Source of the DNA: Xinfangfangia pollutisoli
GTDB taxonomy: Bacteria > Pseudomonadota > Alphaproteobacteria > Rhodobacterales > Rhodobacteraceae
Reading direction: 5' to 3'
Assembly (NCBI RefSeq): GCF_020179405.1
Contig: NZ_JAICBZ010000012.1
Coordinates: 1-61,846 of the forward strand
DNA length: 61,846 bases
Shown: piece by piece, positions 40,141 through 49,050 of the stretch
How positions within the stretch are numbered: the stretch's first letter is position 1
Layout of the letters: each line of letters begins with the position of its first letter
Made by a program: the position numbers and the translations under genes
Notes under the pieces: generated by a model
Seen by the model: the letters and a program-made list of their open reading frames with translations, nothing else
Database searches by the model: none
What the model was told of the DNA's origin: nothing

Positions 40141-40231
40141 GTGCCGGACCTGCGGAAAGCCCGGTCCGTCCGCCCCCGGCAGGCCGCATCCGGCGCGAAA
40201 GGCGCGCAGGTCATCGACGGATTTGACAGGG

Positions 40232-41086
40232 TCAGCTGCCGACCAGACGCCTGGCCTGCCCGACGATCGGCGCAAGCATCGGGCCTTGCGCGTCAACGAT
40301 ATCGAAGTGATCGATGCCCTCTGGCGTCACAAGATCCACGGCGTCGCCACTCTGCCTGGCCCGTTCGGCATAGGAGGCCGTCATCTCCTTGCGCCAGGCA
40401 TCTTCAAGGCTTCCGGCAACCAGGACTTGCGGGATACCGAAGGGCAACAGCTGCGCCGGCGAGGTTTCGGCAAAGCGGGGCATCGCTTCGGGCAGGGACG
40501 ACACCCCCAGCAGGGTCAGTATGTCTGTCCGGTTGCCGATCCTGAGCGAGGCTTCCAGATCATTGACGCCGCCAAGCGAGATCACCCCTTTCAGCGGCAA
40601 GGGATCGGGCGTGTAAAGCGCGCTTCCCGCTGGCAGATTTCGCCTTCCGGCCAACCACAAGGCAAGGTGGCCGCCCGTGGAATGGCCGATTGCAATCACC
40701 CTGCGCAGGTCAAGCGGGTGGTGAAGGGCGATCTCGGACAGGTGGTCTGCGCCCGCCGCAACATCGTGAAAGGTGCCCGGATAGCCGCCGCCCAGATTTC
40801 CGAGGCGCCGGAACTCCAGATCCCAGGTGGCAAACCCGGCCTCGGCAAGCGCCTCGACAAAGGGCGAGGCATAGTCCTTGCTCCAATCCGCCGTCCATCC
40901 GCCGCCATGCACGAAGACGACAACCGGGAAGCCTGCCGGCGGTGGAGCATCTTTCGGCAGGCGCAGATCGGCGTATTGAACCGGGCTTTCCGCGCCATAG
41001 CGGATCCGGGCCTCGGGCAAACGGACCGGCAGCGAGGCCGCCAGGTCGAAGGGGTGGGGGTGGTTGGGCGTGGGTGCGTGTGTCAT
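40232..41086 (-). CDS. Alpha/beta hydrolase (esterase/kynurenine formamidase-like)
   Basis: This 284-residue cytosolic hydrolase has the oxyanion-hole motif VVFVHGGGWTADWSKDY and the nucleophile elbow IAIGHSTGGHLALWLAG. The acid region is around VLVAGSLEDAWR, and the catalytic His is in GIDHFDIVD. It belongs to the BD-FAE/kynurenine formamidase-like esterases; no substrate is evident. It appears monocistronic. Confidence 0.9.
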   Translation of the reverse strand: MTHAPTPNHPHPFDLAASLPVRLPEARIRYGAESPVQYADLRLPKDAPPPAGFPVVVFVHGGGWTADWSKDYASPFVEALAEAGFATWDLEFRRLGNLGGGYPGTFHDVAAGADHLSEIALHHPLDLRRVIAIGHSTGGHLALWLAGRRNLPAGSALYTPDPLPLKGVISLGGVNDLEASLRIGNRTDILTLLGVSSLPEAMPRFAETSPAQLLPFGIPQVLVAGSLEDAWRKEMTASYAERARQSGDAVDLVTPEGIDHFDIVDAQGPMLAPIVGQARRLVGS

Positions 41087-41250
41087 TTCAGGGCATGTTC
41101 TGGGCCGAGGGGGCGCCCGCCCTGCAAATACCGGGCGCGCCGACCCTGACTATCACGATCGCGATGGCTTTGCCGAGGCCTTGATCCGGCAGCGGATTTC
41201 GGAACCGCTGCCGCGCGGCAGGCCAGGCTGTGACCCGGCCCGCTGCGCCG

Positions 41251-42501
41251 TTATCCTTGCGTCGGGCGCCCCTGCCCTTCTCGCCCCAGAAGCAGACAGG
41301 CGATCGCGGCAAGCTGGATGGCTGCGGCGCAAAGAAACAGCACCGCCGTTCCGGCAGTGTCGCCCATGCGCAGCAGCCCGAACGCCGCCGGAGCGAAAGC
41401 ATATCCGGCCTGGCCGATCGCCACGATCAGCGGCACCACGCGGGCGGTCTCGGCCGGGGAAAACTCCTGCTGGGCGATCAGGGGCGGCAGCGAGGTCGCA
41501 TTGCCGATGCCCAGCCCGAACAGCGCGATGCCCAGCACCAGCCACAGACCCGCCTCGCCCGCCGCCAGAAGGAACAAGACCGAGCCGATCACCTGCACCC
41601 CGTAGCTGGCACAGGCCACAAGCCGGCGGTCGGCGGCGGCGGGCATCGTCCAGCCGACCAGCGACCGCCCCAGGATCGCGGCAACCGTCGCGCCGCCCAT
41701 CGCCAGGCCCGTCCTCCCCTCGCCCAGCACCGGAACCAGCACCGAGAACAGATGTGCAAGAAGCCCGATCTGGGCGAAGAGCCCCAGCATCATGCCGGCG
41801 GCCAGGGTCAGGAACTTGCGGTCGCGCAGGAAGGATCGGCTGAGCGGCGCCCTGCGCGGAACGGTCTGCGGGGCCGCATGCCCTGCGCCATCGGCGGATT
41901 GGCCCAGGCCCTCGGGCGTGTGGCGGAACACCAGCACCGACAGCATCCCGACCGCGACAAGCATGACCCCGCCGACGGCCAGCGCTGCAGGGGCAAAGCC
42001 CATGCCCGAGATCAGCGCGATCCACAGCGGCGAGAAGATGACGCCGCCCAGGCTTGCCCCGTTATAGGCCATGCCAAGGGCGGCGGGGCGGCGCAGGCTG
42101 AACCAGGGCGCGATCAGCGCGTTGACCGCGGCGGCCCCCATCGCGACCCATCCCGCGCCGCTTACCAATGCCGCCAGGACCAGCTGCCAGGGCTGTGCCG
42201 CCAGCGCCCAGCCAAGGATGCCCAGGGCAAGCAGCGCCGCTCCGGCCACCGTCACCACGGGCACGCCCAGGCGCCGATACAGGCGGGGCAGATTGGCCAC
42301 CACCCCGGCCCCGAACAGGAAATGCACCGTCACCGCCGCCGAGACCATCGCCACCGGCCAGCCGGTGCGCGCGACGACCGCGTATAGAAACACCGGCGGG
42401 CCATAGAAGCCCACGCCCCAGCCGAAAGTGGCCAGAAGAAAGGTGGCGGCGACGACATGCCAGCCGAAGAACGGCCGGGCGGCGGGGGAAGGCAGGGTCA
42501 T
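41251..42501 (-). CDS. Major facilitator superfamily transporter
   Basis: This 416-residue protein has about 12 helices. It starts with FFGWHVVAATFLLATFGWGV and carries the inter-helix motif YRRLGVPVVTVAGAALLALG after helix 2. It resembles monocarboxylate- or oxalate-antiporter-like MFS members. I chose the ATG at 42501; a longer frame would run through the divergent arsR gene. It is probably regulated by that ArsR protein. Confidence 0.9.
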   Translation of the reverse strand: MTLPSPAARPFFGWHVVAATFLLATFGWGVGFYGPPVFLYAVVARTGWPVAMVSAAVTVHFLFGAGVVANLPRLYRRLGVPVVTVAGAALLALGILGWALAAQPWQLVLAALVSGAGWVAMGAAAVNALIAPWFSLRRPAALGMAYNGASLGGVIFSPLWIALISGMGFAPAALAVGGVMLVAVGMLSVLVFRHTPEGLGQSADGAGHAAPQTVPRRAPLSRSFLRDRKFLTLAAGMMLGLFAQIGLLAHLFSVLVPVLGEGRTGLAMGGATVAAILGRSLVGWTMPAAADRRLVACASYGVQVIGSVLFLLAAGEAGLWLVLGIALFGLGIGNATSLPPLIAQQEFSPAETARVVPLIVAIGQAGYAFAPAAFGLLRMGDTAGTAVLFLCAAAIQLAAIACLLLGREGQGRPTQG

Positions 42502-42553
42502 GGGCGAGGCTCTCGATGATGTCGCGCCGGTTATGGGCCAGGCCCGGGCCGCG

Positions 42554-42577
42554 ATGCTTCGGTGAAAGCCGAAGCAT
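42554..42577. promoter_or_regulatory. Palindromic operator between MFS and ArsR genes
   Basis: ATGCTTCGG (42554-42562) and CCGAAGCAT (42569-42577) are perfect 9-base inverted arms with a 6-base spacer, centred in the 121-base divergent gap. The geometry fits an ArsR-type site. Confidence 0.8.
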
Positions 42578-42622
42578 TCGGCCCCGGCTTGCGCTAGGCT
42601 GTGGCAGAACCGGGAGAGCCAG

Positions 42623-43327
42623 ATGGCCACATCGAACCGCATCGCCGAGATCGCCGCCGCCGTGGGCGAGCCCGCGCGGGCCGCCATGCTGGCGGCCTTG
42701 ATGGACGGGCGCGCCCTGACCGCCACCGAACTGGCCGAAGTTGCCGCGATCACGGCGCAGACGGCCAGCGGCCACCTGGCCCGGCTGGCCACGGTCGGGT
42801 TGATCAGCGCCGAAAAGCAGGGCCGTCATCGCTATCACCGCCTGGCCAGCGCCGAGGTGGCGCGGATGATCGAAAGCGTCATGCAGATTGCGGGCGGCGT
42901 CACGCTGGCCCGGCCCCTGCCTCGTACAGGCCCCAGGGATGCGGCCCTGCGGCAGGCCCGCACCTGCTATGATCACCTCGCGGGGGCGCTTGGCGTCAGC
43001 ATCGCCGATGCGCTGCGCGCCAGCGGCGCGGTCGAGATCGAGGGCGATGCCGCAGCACTGTCAAAGGCCGGGCGGGCGCAGATGCAGGCGCTCGGCATCC
43101 TGCAATTCGGGGCCGATCCGCGCGGCACCCGCCCGGTCTGCCGCCCCTGTCTGGACTGGAGCGAGCGCCGCCCGCATCTGGCCGGCGCCCTGGGGGCGGC
43201 GATCTGCGCGCATGCCCTGGATCAGGCCTGGGTGCGGCGCCGCCCGGGCACCCGCGCGCTGGAGATCACGCCGGCCGGCCGGATCGGCTTCCGGCAGGCC
43301 TTCGGGGTTGAGATGCGCGCGGGCTAA
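42623..43327 (+). CDS. ArsR family winged-helix regulator with C-terminal extension
   Basis: This 234-residue protein has an N-terminal ArsR winged helix (AAAVGEPARAAMLAALMDGR, then LTATELAEVAAITAQTASGHL) and a long C-terminal part with VCRPCLDWSERRPHLAG. That part contains a CxxC pair and is typical of the larger ArsR-type regulators that sit beside MFS pumps in proteobacteria. The ligand is unknown; the CxxC could sense metal or thiol-reactive compounds. It is divergent from the MFS gene with a clear operator between. Confidence 0.9.
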   Translation: MATSNRIAEIAAAVGEPARAAMLAALMDGRALTATELAEVAAITAQTASGHLARLATVGLISAEKQGRHRYHRLASAEVARMIESVMQIAGGVTLARPLPRTGPRDAALRQARTCYDHLAGALGVSIADALRASGAVEIEGDAAALSKAGRAQMQALGILQFGADPRGTRPVCRPCLDWSERRPHLAGALGAAICAHALDQAWVRRRPGTRALEITPAGRIGFRQAFGVEMRAG

Positions 43328-43809
43328 GGCCGGCCACCGCATCAAGGGCTGAACGGCGGGTCCTGGGAATGCCGTCTCGCAGGCCGAAGGCGCCGCGCGA
43401 CGGCGAGGGGCGGGAAGCGGGCGTTCGCTGTGCGCCGCATGGATGACCGGCATGGGCCGGCCAGGCCTGCCTTGGCGGCGATCAACCGGATGAGCGGAAC
43501 CCAACGGTCGCCGTGCTGCAGCATGTCCCTTCGGACCTGAAGCAGTCATTGGCTTCAGCGCTCTCGGACCCGGTTGAAAGGCTGGTTGAGCCCTACGCCG
43601 CCGACCCCGGCATTTTTGCGATTGCGAGGGTGTTTGACCTGACCGCACTCGCCTGCTATGGCCTTTGCCCATGGTTCCGGCACCTGCCGCCTGCGGCGCG
43701 AGCCACGGTGAAGCCCGGATGACAAGACACCTCACCCTCGAAGCATTTCGCGCGGTGGGCAATGCAGGCCCCCATTCCACCTTGAAATGCCTCTTATGAG
43801 GAGTGGGCG
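43328..43809. other. Intergenic region of degenerate sequence
   Basis: This is about 480 bases with no credible gene. Short frames exist (for example 43513-43722), but they lack ribosome sites and recognisable families. Parts near 43420-43520 (GCGTTCGCTGTGCGCCGCAT, then ATGACCGGCATGGGCC) resemble decayed spacer repeats I associate with Rhodobacteraceae. GC is lower towards the MATE gene. Confidence 0.4.
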
Positions 43810-45189
43810 ATGTCTGTGCGGCACGCTGACCAACAGGTCAATTCTTTTCTGACCGCCCCGATCGGGCGGCTGTTTCTGTCGAACGCTGTTCCCATGGCCG
43901 TGGTCATGTCGATGGGCGGCGTTCTGAATGTCGTCGATGGGATTTTCGTCGGACATTTCATCGGGGCAGACGCGCTCGCGGCCGTGAGCCTGGCCTTCCC
44001 GGTGGCCATGGTGCTGTCGGCGCTGACGACGCTTGTGGGCGGTGGCATGTCGAGCCTGATGGCGCGGGATCTGGGCGCAGGCGATCGCGTGTCCGCCGGG
44101 CGGATCTTCACCCAGGCGCATGGGCTGGCGCTGGCGATTTCTGCTGGTTTTGCAGTGCTTTGGGCTATTTTCGGCCTTGTGATTGTCGATACCCTGGCTG
44201 CGGGCAGCCCCAGCATTGCCAGATCGGCGCAGGACTATCTGACGATCATTCTTCTTGGCGCGCCGGTCCAGCTCGTGCTTGGCATTCATGCCGATGCCCT
44301 GCGCAATGAGGGACGCGCGGGTCTGATTGCCGGCCTTTCCGTGCTGGTCAACCTGCTCAACATCGGGGCGAACTGGCTGGGGATCGTTGTGCTTGATCTT
44401 GGGATTTCCGGGTCAGCCCTCGGCACCGTCACGGCGCAGACGCTTGGTCTGGCGCTGCTGGTCGGCATGAGGGGGGGCAGCAAGGGCCTGTTGCCACTTT
44501 CTGTTTTGCGCAGGCAGAGCTGGTACGGGGCGTGGTCGCAGATCGTTCGGCTGGGTCTGCCGCTGTGTCTCAGTTTCATTGGCATCGCCCTGGTCGCCAG
44601 TCTGGTGATCCTGTCGCTGCGATTTTCCGGCGGGCCGGGGCATGAGGCCTTGGTTGCCGCCTATGGCGTCGCAACGCGGCTTTTGGGCTTTGCCTTCCTG
44701 CCGCAGATGGCACTTGCACTGGCGATGCAAAGCATTGTCGGCAACAACGCCGGTGCAGGACGAAATGACCGTGCGCGCGCCACCTTGCGGCTGGCGATGG
44801 CCGGCGCCTTCGTCTGGTGCCTGTCGGTGGCGCTGGTCGGGATCTTCGCGGGAACAGCCCTTGGCCGTTGGTTCAGCGACGACCCCGCCGTGATCGCCGG
44901 CGTTGCCACGATCCTGCGACCGATGCTGTTGCTTTATGCCTTATCCGGCCCGGTCCTTGTCCTTGCGCTGTATTTCCAGGCCCTCGGCCAGCCGGGCCGG
45001 ACTGCGGCTTTGACTTTGGTGAAGCCCTGGCTTCTCTTGCCCCTTCTCATCGTGGGGCTTTGTGCCGCCTTCGGTGTGCGGGGCATCTGGCTGGCCTTTC
45101 CGCTCGCGGACACGATCATTCTTGCCCTTGCGGCAATGGTGGGGTGCAACGTCCTGCGCAGGGCCGGCACTGTGGAGGAGCGGGCATGA
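43810..45189 (+). CDS. MATE family multidrug/Na+ antiporter
   Basis: This 459-residue protein has 12 helices. It begins LTAPIGRLFLSNAVPMAVVM and continues GGVLNVVDGIFVGHFIGADA, the DinF/NorM-type first helix pair, with the second half-repeat starting around residue 240. It probably exports drugs or metabolites. A GAGGAG ribosome site lies 7 bases before the ATG. Codon use has more T and A in third positions than its neighbours, which hints at recent acquisition together with the next gene, whose ATG it overlaps. Confidence 0.92.
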   Translation: MSVRHADQQVNSFLTAPIGRLFLSNAVPMAVVMSMGGVLNVVDGIFVGHFIGADALAAVSLAFPVAMVLSALTTLVGGGMSSLMARDLGAGDRVSAGRIFTQAHGLALAISAGFAVLWAIFGLVIVDTLAAGSPSIARSAQDYLTIILLGAPVQLVLGIHADALRNEGRAGLIAGLSVLVNLLNIGANWLGIVVLDLGISGSALGTVTAQTLGLALLVGMRGGSKGLLPLSVLRRQSWYGAWSQIVRLGLPLCLSFIGIALVASLVILSLRFSGGPGHEALVAAYGVATRLLGFAFLPQMALALAMQSIVGNNAGAGRNDRARATLRLAMAGAFVWCLSVALVGIFAGTALGRWFSDDPAVIAGVATILRPMLLLYALSGPVLVLALYFQALGQPGRTAALTLVKPWLLLPLLIVGLCAAFGVRGIWLAFPLADTIILALAAMVGCNVLRRAGTVEERA

Positions 45190-45617
45190 CCATTGATGAG
45201 GCGAAGGCACAGGCGAAGGCTTTGCGCGCCGCGCTGCTGGCGCAGGGAACCACGATCAGTCATTCGCAGGCGCTGGAACTGGTCGCCAGACAGCAAGGTG
45301 CGCGGGATTGGAATACGCTCCACGCGCGGCTGGCTTTGCGCAATGCTCCGGCCGAGCTCGCCGTGAATGACCGCGTGCGCGGCCATTATCTTGGTCAGCC
45401 TTTCACCGGGCAGATCATCGGCCTGTCCGGTCCGGCCAGCCATCGGCGTATCTCAATCCGCTTCGATACGCCGGTCGATGTGGTCAGGTTCGAGAGCTTT
45501 TCGAACCTGCGCCGCCAGGTCACTGCCATGATTGACGAACATGGCCGCGCGCATCGTCATACCTCAGACGGGGCCCCCCAGTTGATTGTGGAAACAGACA
45601 TGGGCCCGCCGTACTAA
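45186..45617 (+). CDS. Glyoxalase-related (Glyoxalase_8-like) small protein
   Basis: This 143-residue protein starts TIDEAKAQAKALRAALLAQG with TISHSQALELVARQQGARDWNTL, the pattern of the family annotated as glyoxalase superfamily/Glyoxalase_8. A small beta domain (VNDRVRGHYLGQPFTGQIIG) follows. Despite the name no enzymatic activity is known. It overlaps the MATE gene by four bases and shares its codon bias. Confidence 0.8.
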   Translation: MTIDEAKAQAKALRAALLAQGTTISHSQALELVARQQGARDWNTLHARLALRNAPAELAVNDRVRGHYLGQPFTGQIIGLSGPASHRRISIRFDTPVDVVRFESFSNLRRQVTAMIDEHGRAHRHTSDGAPQLIVETDMGPPY

Positions 45618-45976
45618 CGCCGGAAAGCGGGGCTGTTCTTGGCTGACGGGCGGGAAACGGTGCTGGATTTCTGCTTTGTCCCCAGCGCCACCGTCGTGGC
45701 CGCGCCCCTTGCTGCGGCATCAATTGAACGTGGGCTTTCCGGCCACGCTTGTCTCTGGAGCATAATGCAGCATCCCGCCTCGGGCCTGCACAAAGGGCCG
45801 GAACGCCGACGGATGGCGGCGCGGCATTGCGCTTGCGGCAATCCTGGAAAAGCCGCCACCCGCGTGTGCTGCGGCAATCGCGACAATCGCTGTAGACAGA
45901 ACCGGCCGTCTGGATGCCGCTGTTTGGATCTTTCGACGTCTGCTGAACCCGTCCGGCGTATGATGACACACCCGCA
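45618..45976. other. Intergenic region before the third riboswitch
   Basis: This is about 360 bases without a supported gene. The minus-strand frames across it have no known domain. The A+T content rises towards 45970, where the promoter lies. Confidence 0.4.
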
Positions 45977-46005
45977 TTGACAACCTCGATCCCGGTCCGC
46001 ATGTT
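45977..46005 (+). promoter_or_regulatory. Promoter for the riboswitch-controlled ABC operon
   Basis: TTGACA (45977-45982) is followed after 17 bases by CATGTT (46000-46005). The start of transcription would fall near 46012, at the edge of the cobalamin riboswitch. This is the same arrangement as before nrdH. Confidence 0.55.
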
Positions 46006-46007
46006 GC

Positions 46008-46185
46008 CCGCGATGGTTCCGGTTCACGCCGGATGAAAAGGGAACACGGTGCGGCACCCCGGTGCCAAATCCGCGACTGCCCCCGCAACTGTAAGCGGCG
46101 AGCAACCTCCGACAGCCACTGATGCGGATGCATCGGGAAGGCGGAGCGCGCTTTGACCCGCGAAGTCAGGAGACCTGCCATCATG
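46008..46185 (+). promoter_or_regulatory. Cobalamin riboswitch controlling the ABC/methyltransferase operon
   Basis: The conserved parts occur in order: GATGGTTCCGG, GATGAAAAGGGAACACGGTG, the B12 box region GACTGCCCCCGCAACTGTAA, GCCACTG, CATCGGGAAGGCG, and the closing GAAGTCAGGAGACCTGCCA. The first start codon is about 40 bases downstream, leaving room for a ribosome-site-masking platform. It predicts repression of uptake genes when cobalamin is sufficient. Confidence 0.96.
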
Positions 46186-46223
46186 ACATGAACCAAGCCC
46201 GGACGTGGGGTCCGGAGAGGGAT

Positions 46224-47255
46224 ATGATGATGACGACCGTTTCCGGCGCGACCCTGCGCCGCGTGGCCTTTGGCTTCGGCCTGGCAAGCATTCTGATCGC
46301 GGGCCTGGCGCGCGCCGATACCTTCCCCTTGGAGATCGAGAATTGCGGCCGCGTCCTGCGCTTCGACGCGCCCCCGCAGCGGGTGGTGGGGCTGGGCCAG
46401 AACAGCACCGAGATTCTGCTGCTGCTGGGGCTGGAAGACAGCATGGCGGGCAGCGCCATCTGGGTTTCTCCGGTTCTGCCCGAGCTGGCGGCGGCGAATG
46501 AGAAGGTGGAACGCATCTCGAACAACATGCCCAGCTTCGAGGCGGTGGTGGCCAAGGAGCCCGACCTGCTGGCGGTGCAGTTCGAAAGCTCGGTCGGGCC
46601 GGAGGGCCGGGTCGGCACGCCGGAGCAATTCGCGGATCTGGGGATCGCGACATATGTCTCGCCCGCGAATTGCGGGACCAGCACCCGCGCCAATGGCGAC
46701 AGTCTGCGCGGCAACCTTTATTCCAATGACCTGCTGTATGCCGAGATCGCGGATCTTGCCCGGATCTTCGGGGTCAGCGCGCGCGGCGGCGAAGTGATCG
46801 CCAAGCTGAAGGCGCGGGAAGAGGCGGCGCGGGCCAGGGTTCAGGGCCGTGCGGATGAAGTGTCGATCCTTTACTGGTTCTCTTCGGCCGAGGTGGCGGG
46901 CGATGCCTGGGTGGCGGGGCGCACGGGCGCGTCGGGCTATATCAACGCCATGTTGGGCGCCAAGAACGTGATCGCGACGGATGAGGAATGGCCGCTTGTC
47001 GGCTGGGAGACCATCGCGGCGGCGGATCCCACGGTGATCGTGATCGGCACCATGGACCGGCGCAGCCAGGCGGCGGATGATCCGGAGGTGAAGAAGGCCT
47101 TCCTGTCCTCGGACCCGGTGGTGAAGGAACTGGCGGCGGTGCGCGAGGGCCGCATCGTCGAGATGGACGCGCAAGCGATGAACCCCACGCTGCGCACCAT
47201 CATGGGGCTTGAAGTGGTAGCGGATGCGCTGGACCGCTTCGGCCTGCTGAAGTGA
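46224..47255 (+). CDS. B12-regulated ABC transporter substrate-binding protein (FecB/BtuF superfamily)
   Basis: This 343-residue protein has a signal peptide ending at GLARAD. It shows PPQRVVGLGQNSTEILLLLG, the start of the type III (helical backbone) binding domain, and KEPDLLAVQFESSVG and ILYWFSSAEVAGDAWVAGRT. It is longer than BtuF (about 266) and closer to the metal-chelate binders. With the cobalamin riboswitch, the ligand should be a corrinoid or a cobalt complex. Three successive ATG codons (46224, 46227, 46230) follow GGAGAGG. Confidence 0.87.
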   Translation: MMMTTVSGATLRRVAFGFGLASILIAGLARADTFPLEIENCGRVLRFDAPPQRVVGLGQNSTEILLLLGLEDSMAGSAIWVSPVLPELAAANEKVERISNNMPSFEAVVAKEPDLLAVQFESSVGPEGRVGTPEQFADLGIATYVSPANCGTSTRANGDSLRGNLYSNDLLYAEIADLARIFGVSARGGEVIAKLKAREEAARARVQGRADEVSILYWFSSAEVAGDAWVAGRTGASGYINAMLGAKNVIATDEEWPLVGWETIAAADPTVIVIGTMDRRSQAADDPEVKKAFLSSDPVVKELAAVREGRIVEMDAQAMNPTLRTIMGLEVVADALDRFGLLK

Positions 47256-48283
47256 GTCTCGCCTCTGCGGGCCGGCCGAGTGTCCTGGCCCTGTCGGCGC
47301 TTGCGGTGCTGGCCGCACTGCTGCTGGCGATCGCCCTGGCGGTGGGGATCGGTGAGATGCCGATCTCTCCCCTGACCACGCTTCAGGCGGTGACCAACCG
47401 GATCGGACTGACCGAGGTGCCGCTGAAGCGGATCGAAGAGGCGGTGATCTGGGATTACCGCCTGTCGCGCGCCCTTGTCGCGGCGCTGTGCGGGGCCGGG
47501 CTGGCGCTGTCGGGCGCCATCCTGCAAAGCCTGCTGCGCAACCCCCTGGCCGAGCCCTATGTGCTGGGGATTTCCGCAGGCGCGTCGACCGGGGCGGTGA
47601 TGGTGATGCTGCTGGGCTTCGGCGCGGGGACCTTCAGCCTGTCCGTCGGCGCCTTTGGCGGGGCGCTGGCGGCGTTTCTTTTCGTCGTGCTGCTGGCGGG
47701 CAATCGGCAGACGGCGGATCGCACGATCCTTGCCGGGGTCGCCGCCTCGCAACTGTTCAACGCGCTGACCTCCTGGATCGTCTCGACCTCGGCCAATGCC
47801 GAACAGGCGCGGAGCGTCATGTTCTGGCTGCTGGGCAGCTTTTCCGGGGTGCGCTGGCCGGATGCGGCGCTTGCGGCGGTGGTGCTGGCGGCGGGGCTGC
47901 TGGTCTGCCTGGCCCATGCGCGCGCGCTGGATGCCTTCACCTTCGGCGAGGATGCGGCCCGCGCGCTTGGCATTGACGTGCGCCGGGTGCGCGTGGTCCT
48001 TCTGGTCACGACCGCGCTGATGACCGCCACCATGGTCAGCATGGTCGGCGCCATCGGCTTCGTGGGCCTTGTCATCCCCCATGCCGCGCGCTTCCTCGTC
48101 GGGCCCGGCCATGCCCGGCTGTTGCCCGCCACCGCCCTGACCGGCGCGCTGTTCATGGTCCTGGCCGACATCGTCTCGCGCCTGATCATCGCGCCGCAGA
48201 TCCTGCCGATCGGGGTGGTCACGGCGCTGGTCGGCGTGCCGTTCTTCTCGGTCATCCTGTATCGGGCGAGGGCGGCGTCATGA
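47252..48283 (+). CDS. FecCD/BtuC-type ABC permease
   Basis: This 343-residue permease has about 10 helices. It shows DYRLSRALVAALCGAGLALS and GAILQSLLRNPLAEPYVLGIS, then GASTGAVMVM, and the coupling motif GEDAARALGIDVRRVR. GTG start overlapping the previous stop by four bases. It forms the homodimeric channel of the B12-regulated importer. Confidence 0.93.
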   Translation: MSLASAGRPSVLALSALAVLAALLLAIALAVGIGEMPISPLTTLQAVTNRIGLTEVPLKRIEEAVIWDYRLSRALVAALCGAGLALSGAILQSLLRNPLAEPYVLGISAGASTGAVMVMLLGFGAGTFSLSVGAFGGALAAFLFVVLLAGNRQTADRTILAGVAASQLFNALTSWIVSTSANAEQARSVMFWLLGSFSGVRWPDAALAAVVLAAGLLVCLAHARALDAFTFGEDAARALGIDVRRVRVVLLVTTALMTATMVSMVGAIGFVGLVIPHAARFLVGPGHARLLPATALTGALFMVLADIVSRLIIAPQILPIGVVTALVGVPFFSVILYRARAAS

Positions 48284-49050
48284 CGATCGAGACCCATGGC
48301 CTGGGCTGGAGCGCGGGGCGGAAAACGATCTTCCAAGGCGTCAGCTTGCGGATCATGGCTGGCGAGACTTTCGGCCTGCTGGGGCCGAACGGATCGGGGA
48401 AAAGTTCGCTCCTTAGGGTGATCGCCGGGCTGCGACCGGCCAGCGCGGGCCGCGTGGCGCTGGATGGAGAGGATCTGTCGCGCCAGCCCGCGCGGCACAT
48501 TGCGCGCAAGGTGGCTGTCGTCGATCAACATGCCACGACCGAGACGGCGATCACCGTGAACGAGGTGGTCCGCCTCGGCCGCACCCCGCATCATGGACTG
48601 CTGTCGCCCTGGACCGCGGCCGATGACCGCATCGTCGCGGCTGCGATGGAACGCGCCGATGTGGCCCATCTGAAGGACCGACCCTGGCAGATCCTCTCGG
48701 GCGGCGAGCGGCAGCGGGCGCAACTGGCCCGCGCGCTGGCGCAGCAGCCGACGCATCTGATCCTGGATGAGCCGACCAACCACCTCGACATCCAGCATCA
48801 GATCGAGATCCTTGACCTTGTCTCGACCCTGCCTGTCACCAGCGTGATCGCGCTGCATGACCTGAACCTCGCCGCGCGTTTCTGCGACCGGATCGGGGTG
48901 CTGCAAGCCGGGCGGCTGGTCGCCTGCGGTCCGCCGGCCGAGGTCCTGACCGAAGCCCTGATCGCATCGGTCTTCGGGACGGCGGCGCAGGTCGCCCCTT
49001 CGCCCCATCACGGGCGGCCGCATGTTCAGTATCTGATGCCGGAGGCCTGA
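48280..49050 (+). CDS. BtuD/FecE-type ABC ATP-binding protein
   Basis: This 256-residue ATPase has Walker A GLLGPNGSGKSS, the Q-loop region AVVDQHATTE, signature ILSGGERQRAQLARALAQQP, Walker B LILDEPTNHLD and the switch His in IALHDLNLAAR. All residues are intact. It powers the importer. Its TGA shares a base with the next ATG (TGATG). Confidence 0.94.
   Translation: MTIETHGLGWSAGRKTIFQGVSLRIMAGETFGLLGPNGSGKSSLLRVIAGLRPASAGRVALDGEDLSRQPARHIARKVAVVDQHATTETAITVNEVVRLGRTPHHGLLSPWTAADDRIVAAAMERADVAHLKDRPWQILSGGERQRAQLARALAQQPTHLILDEPTNHLDIQHQIEILDLVSTLPVTSVIALHDLNLAARFCDRIGVLQAGRLVACGPPAEVLTEALIASVFGTAAQVAPSPHHGRPHVQYLMPEA

Noticed and set aside
42502-42792. Extended N-terminus for the MFS transporter
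   Set aside because: It would run antisense through the arsR gene and the operator; the ATG at 42501 starts just before the first helix.
43513-43722. Possible 69-residue gene
   Set aside because: No ribosome site, no family, and low-quality composition in a degenerate spacer.
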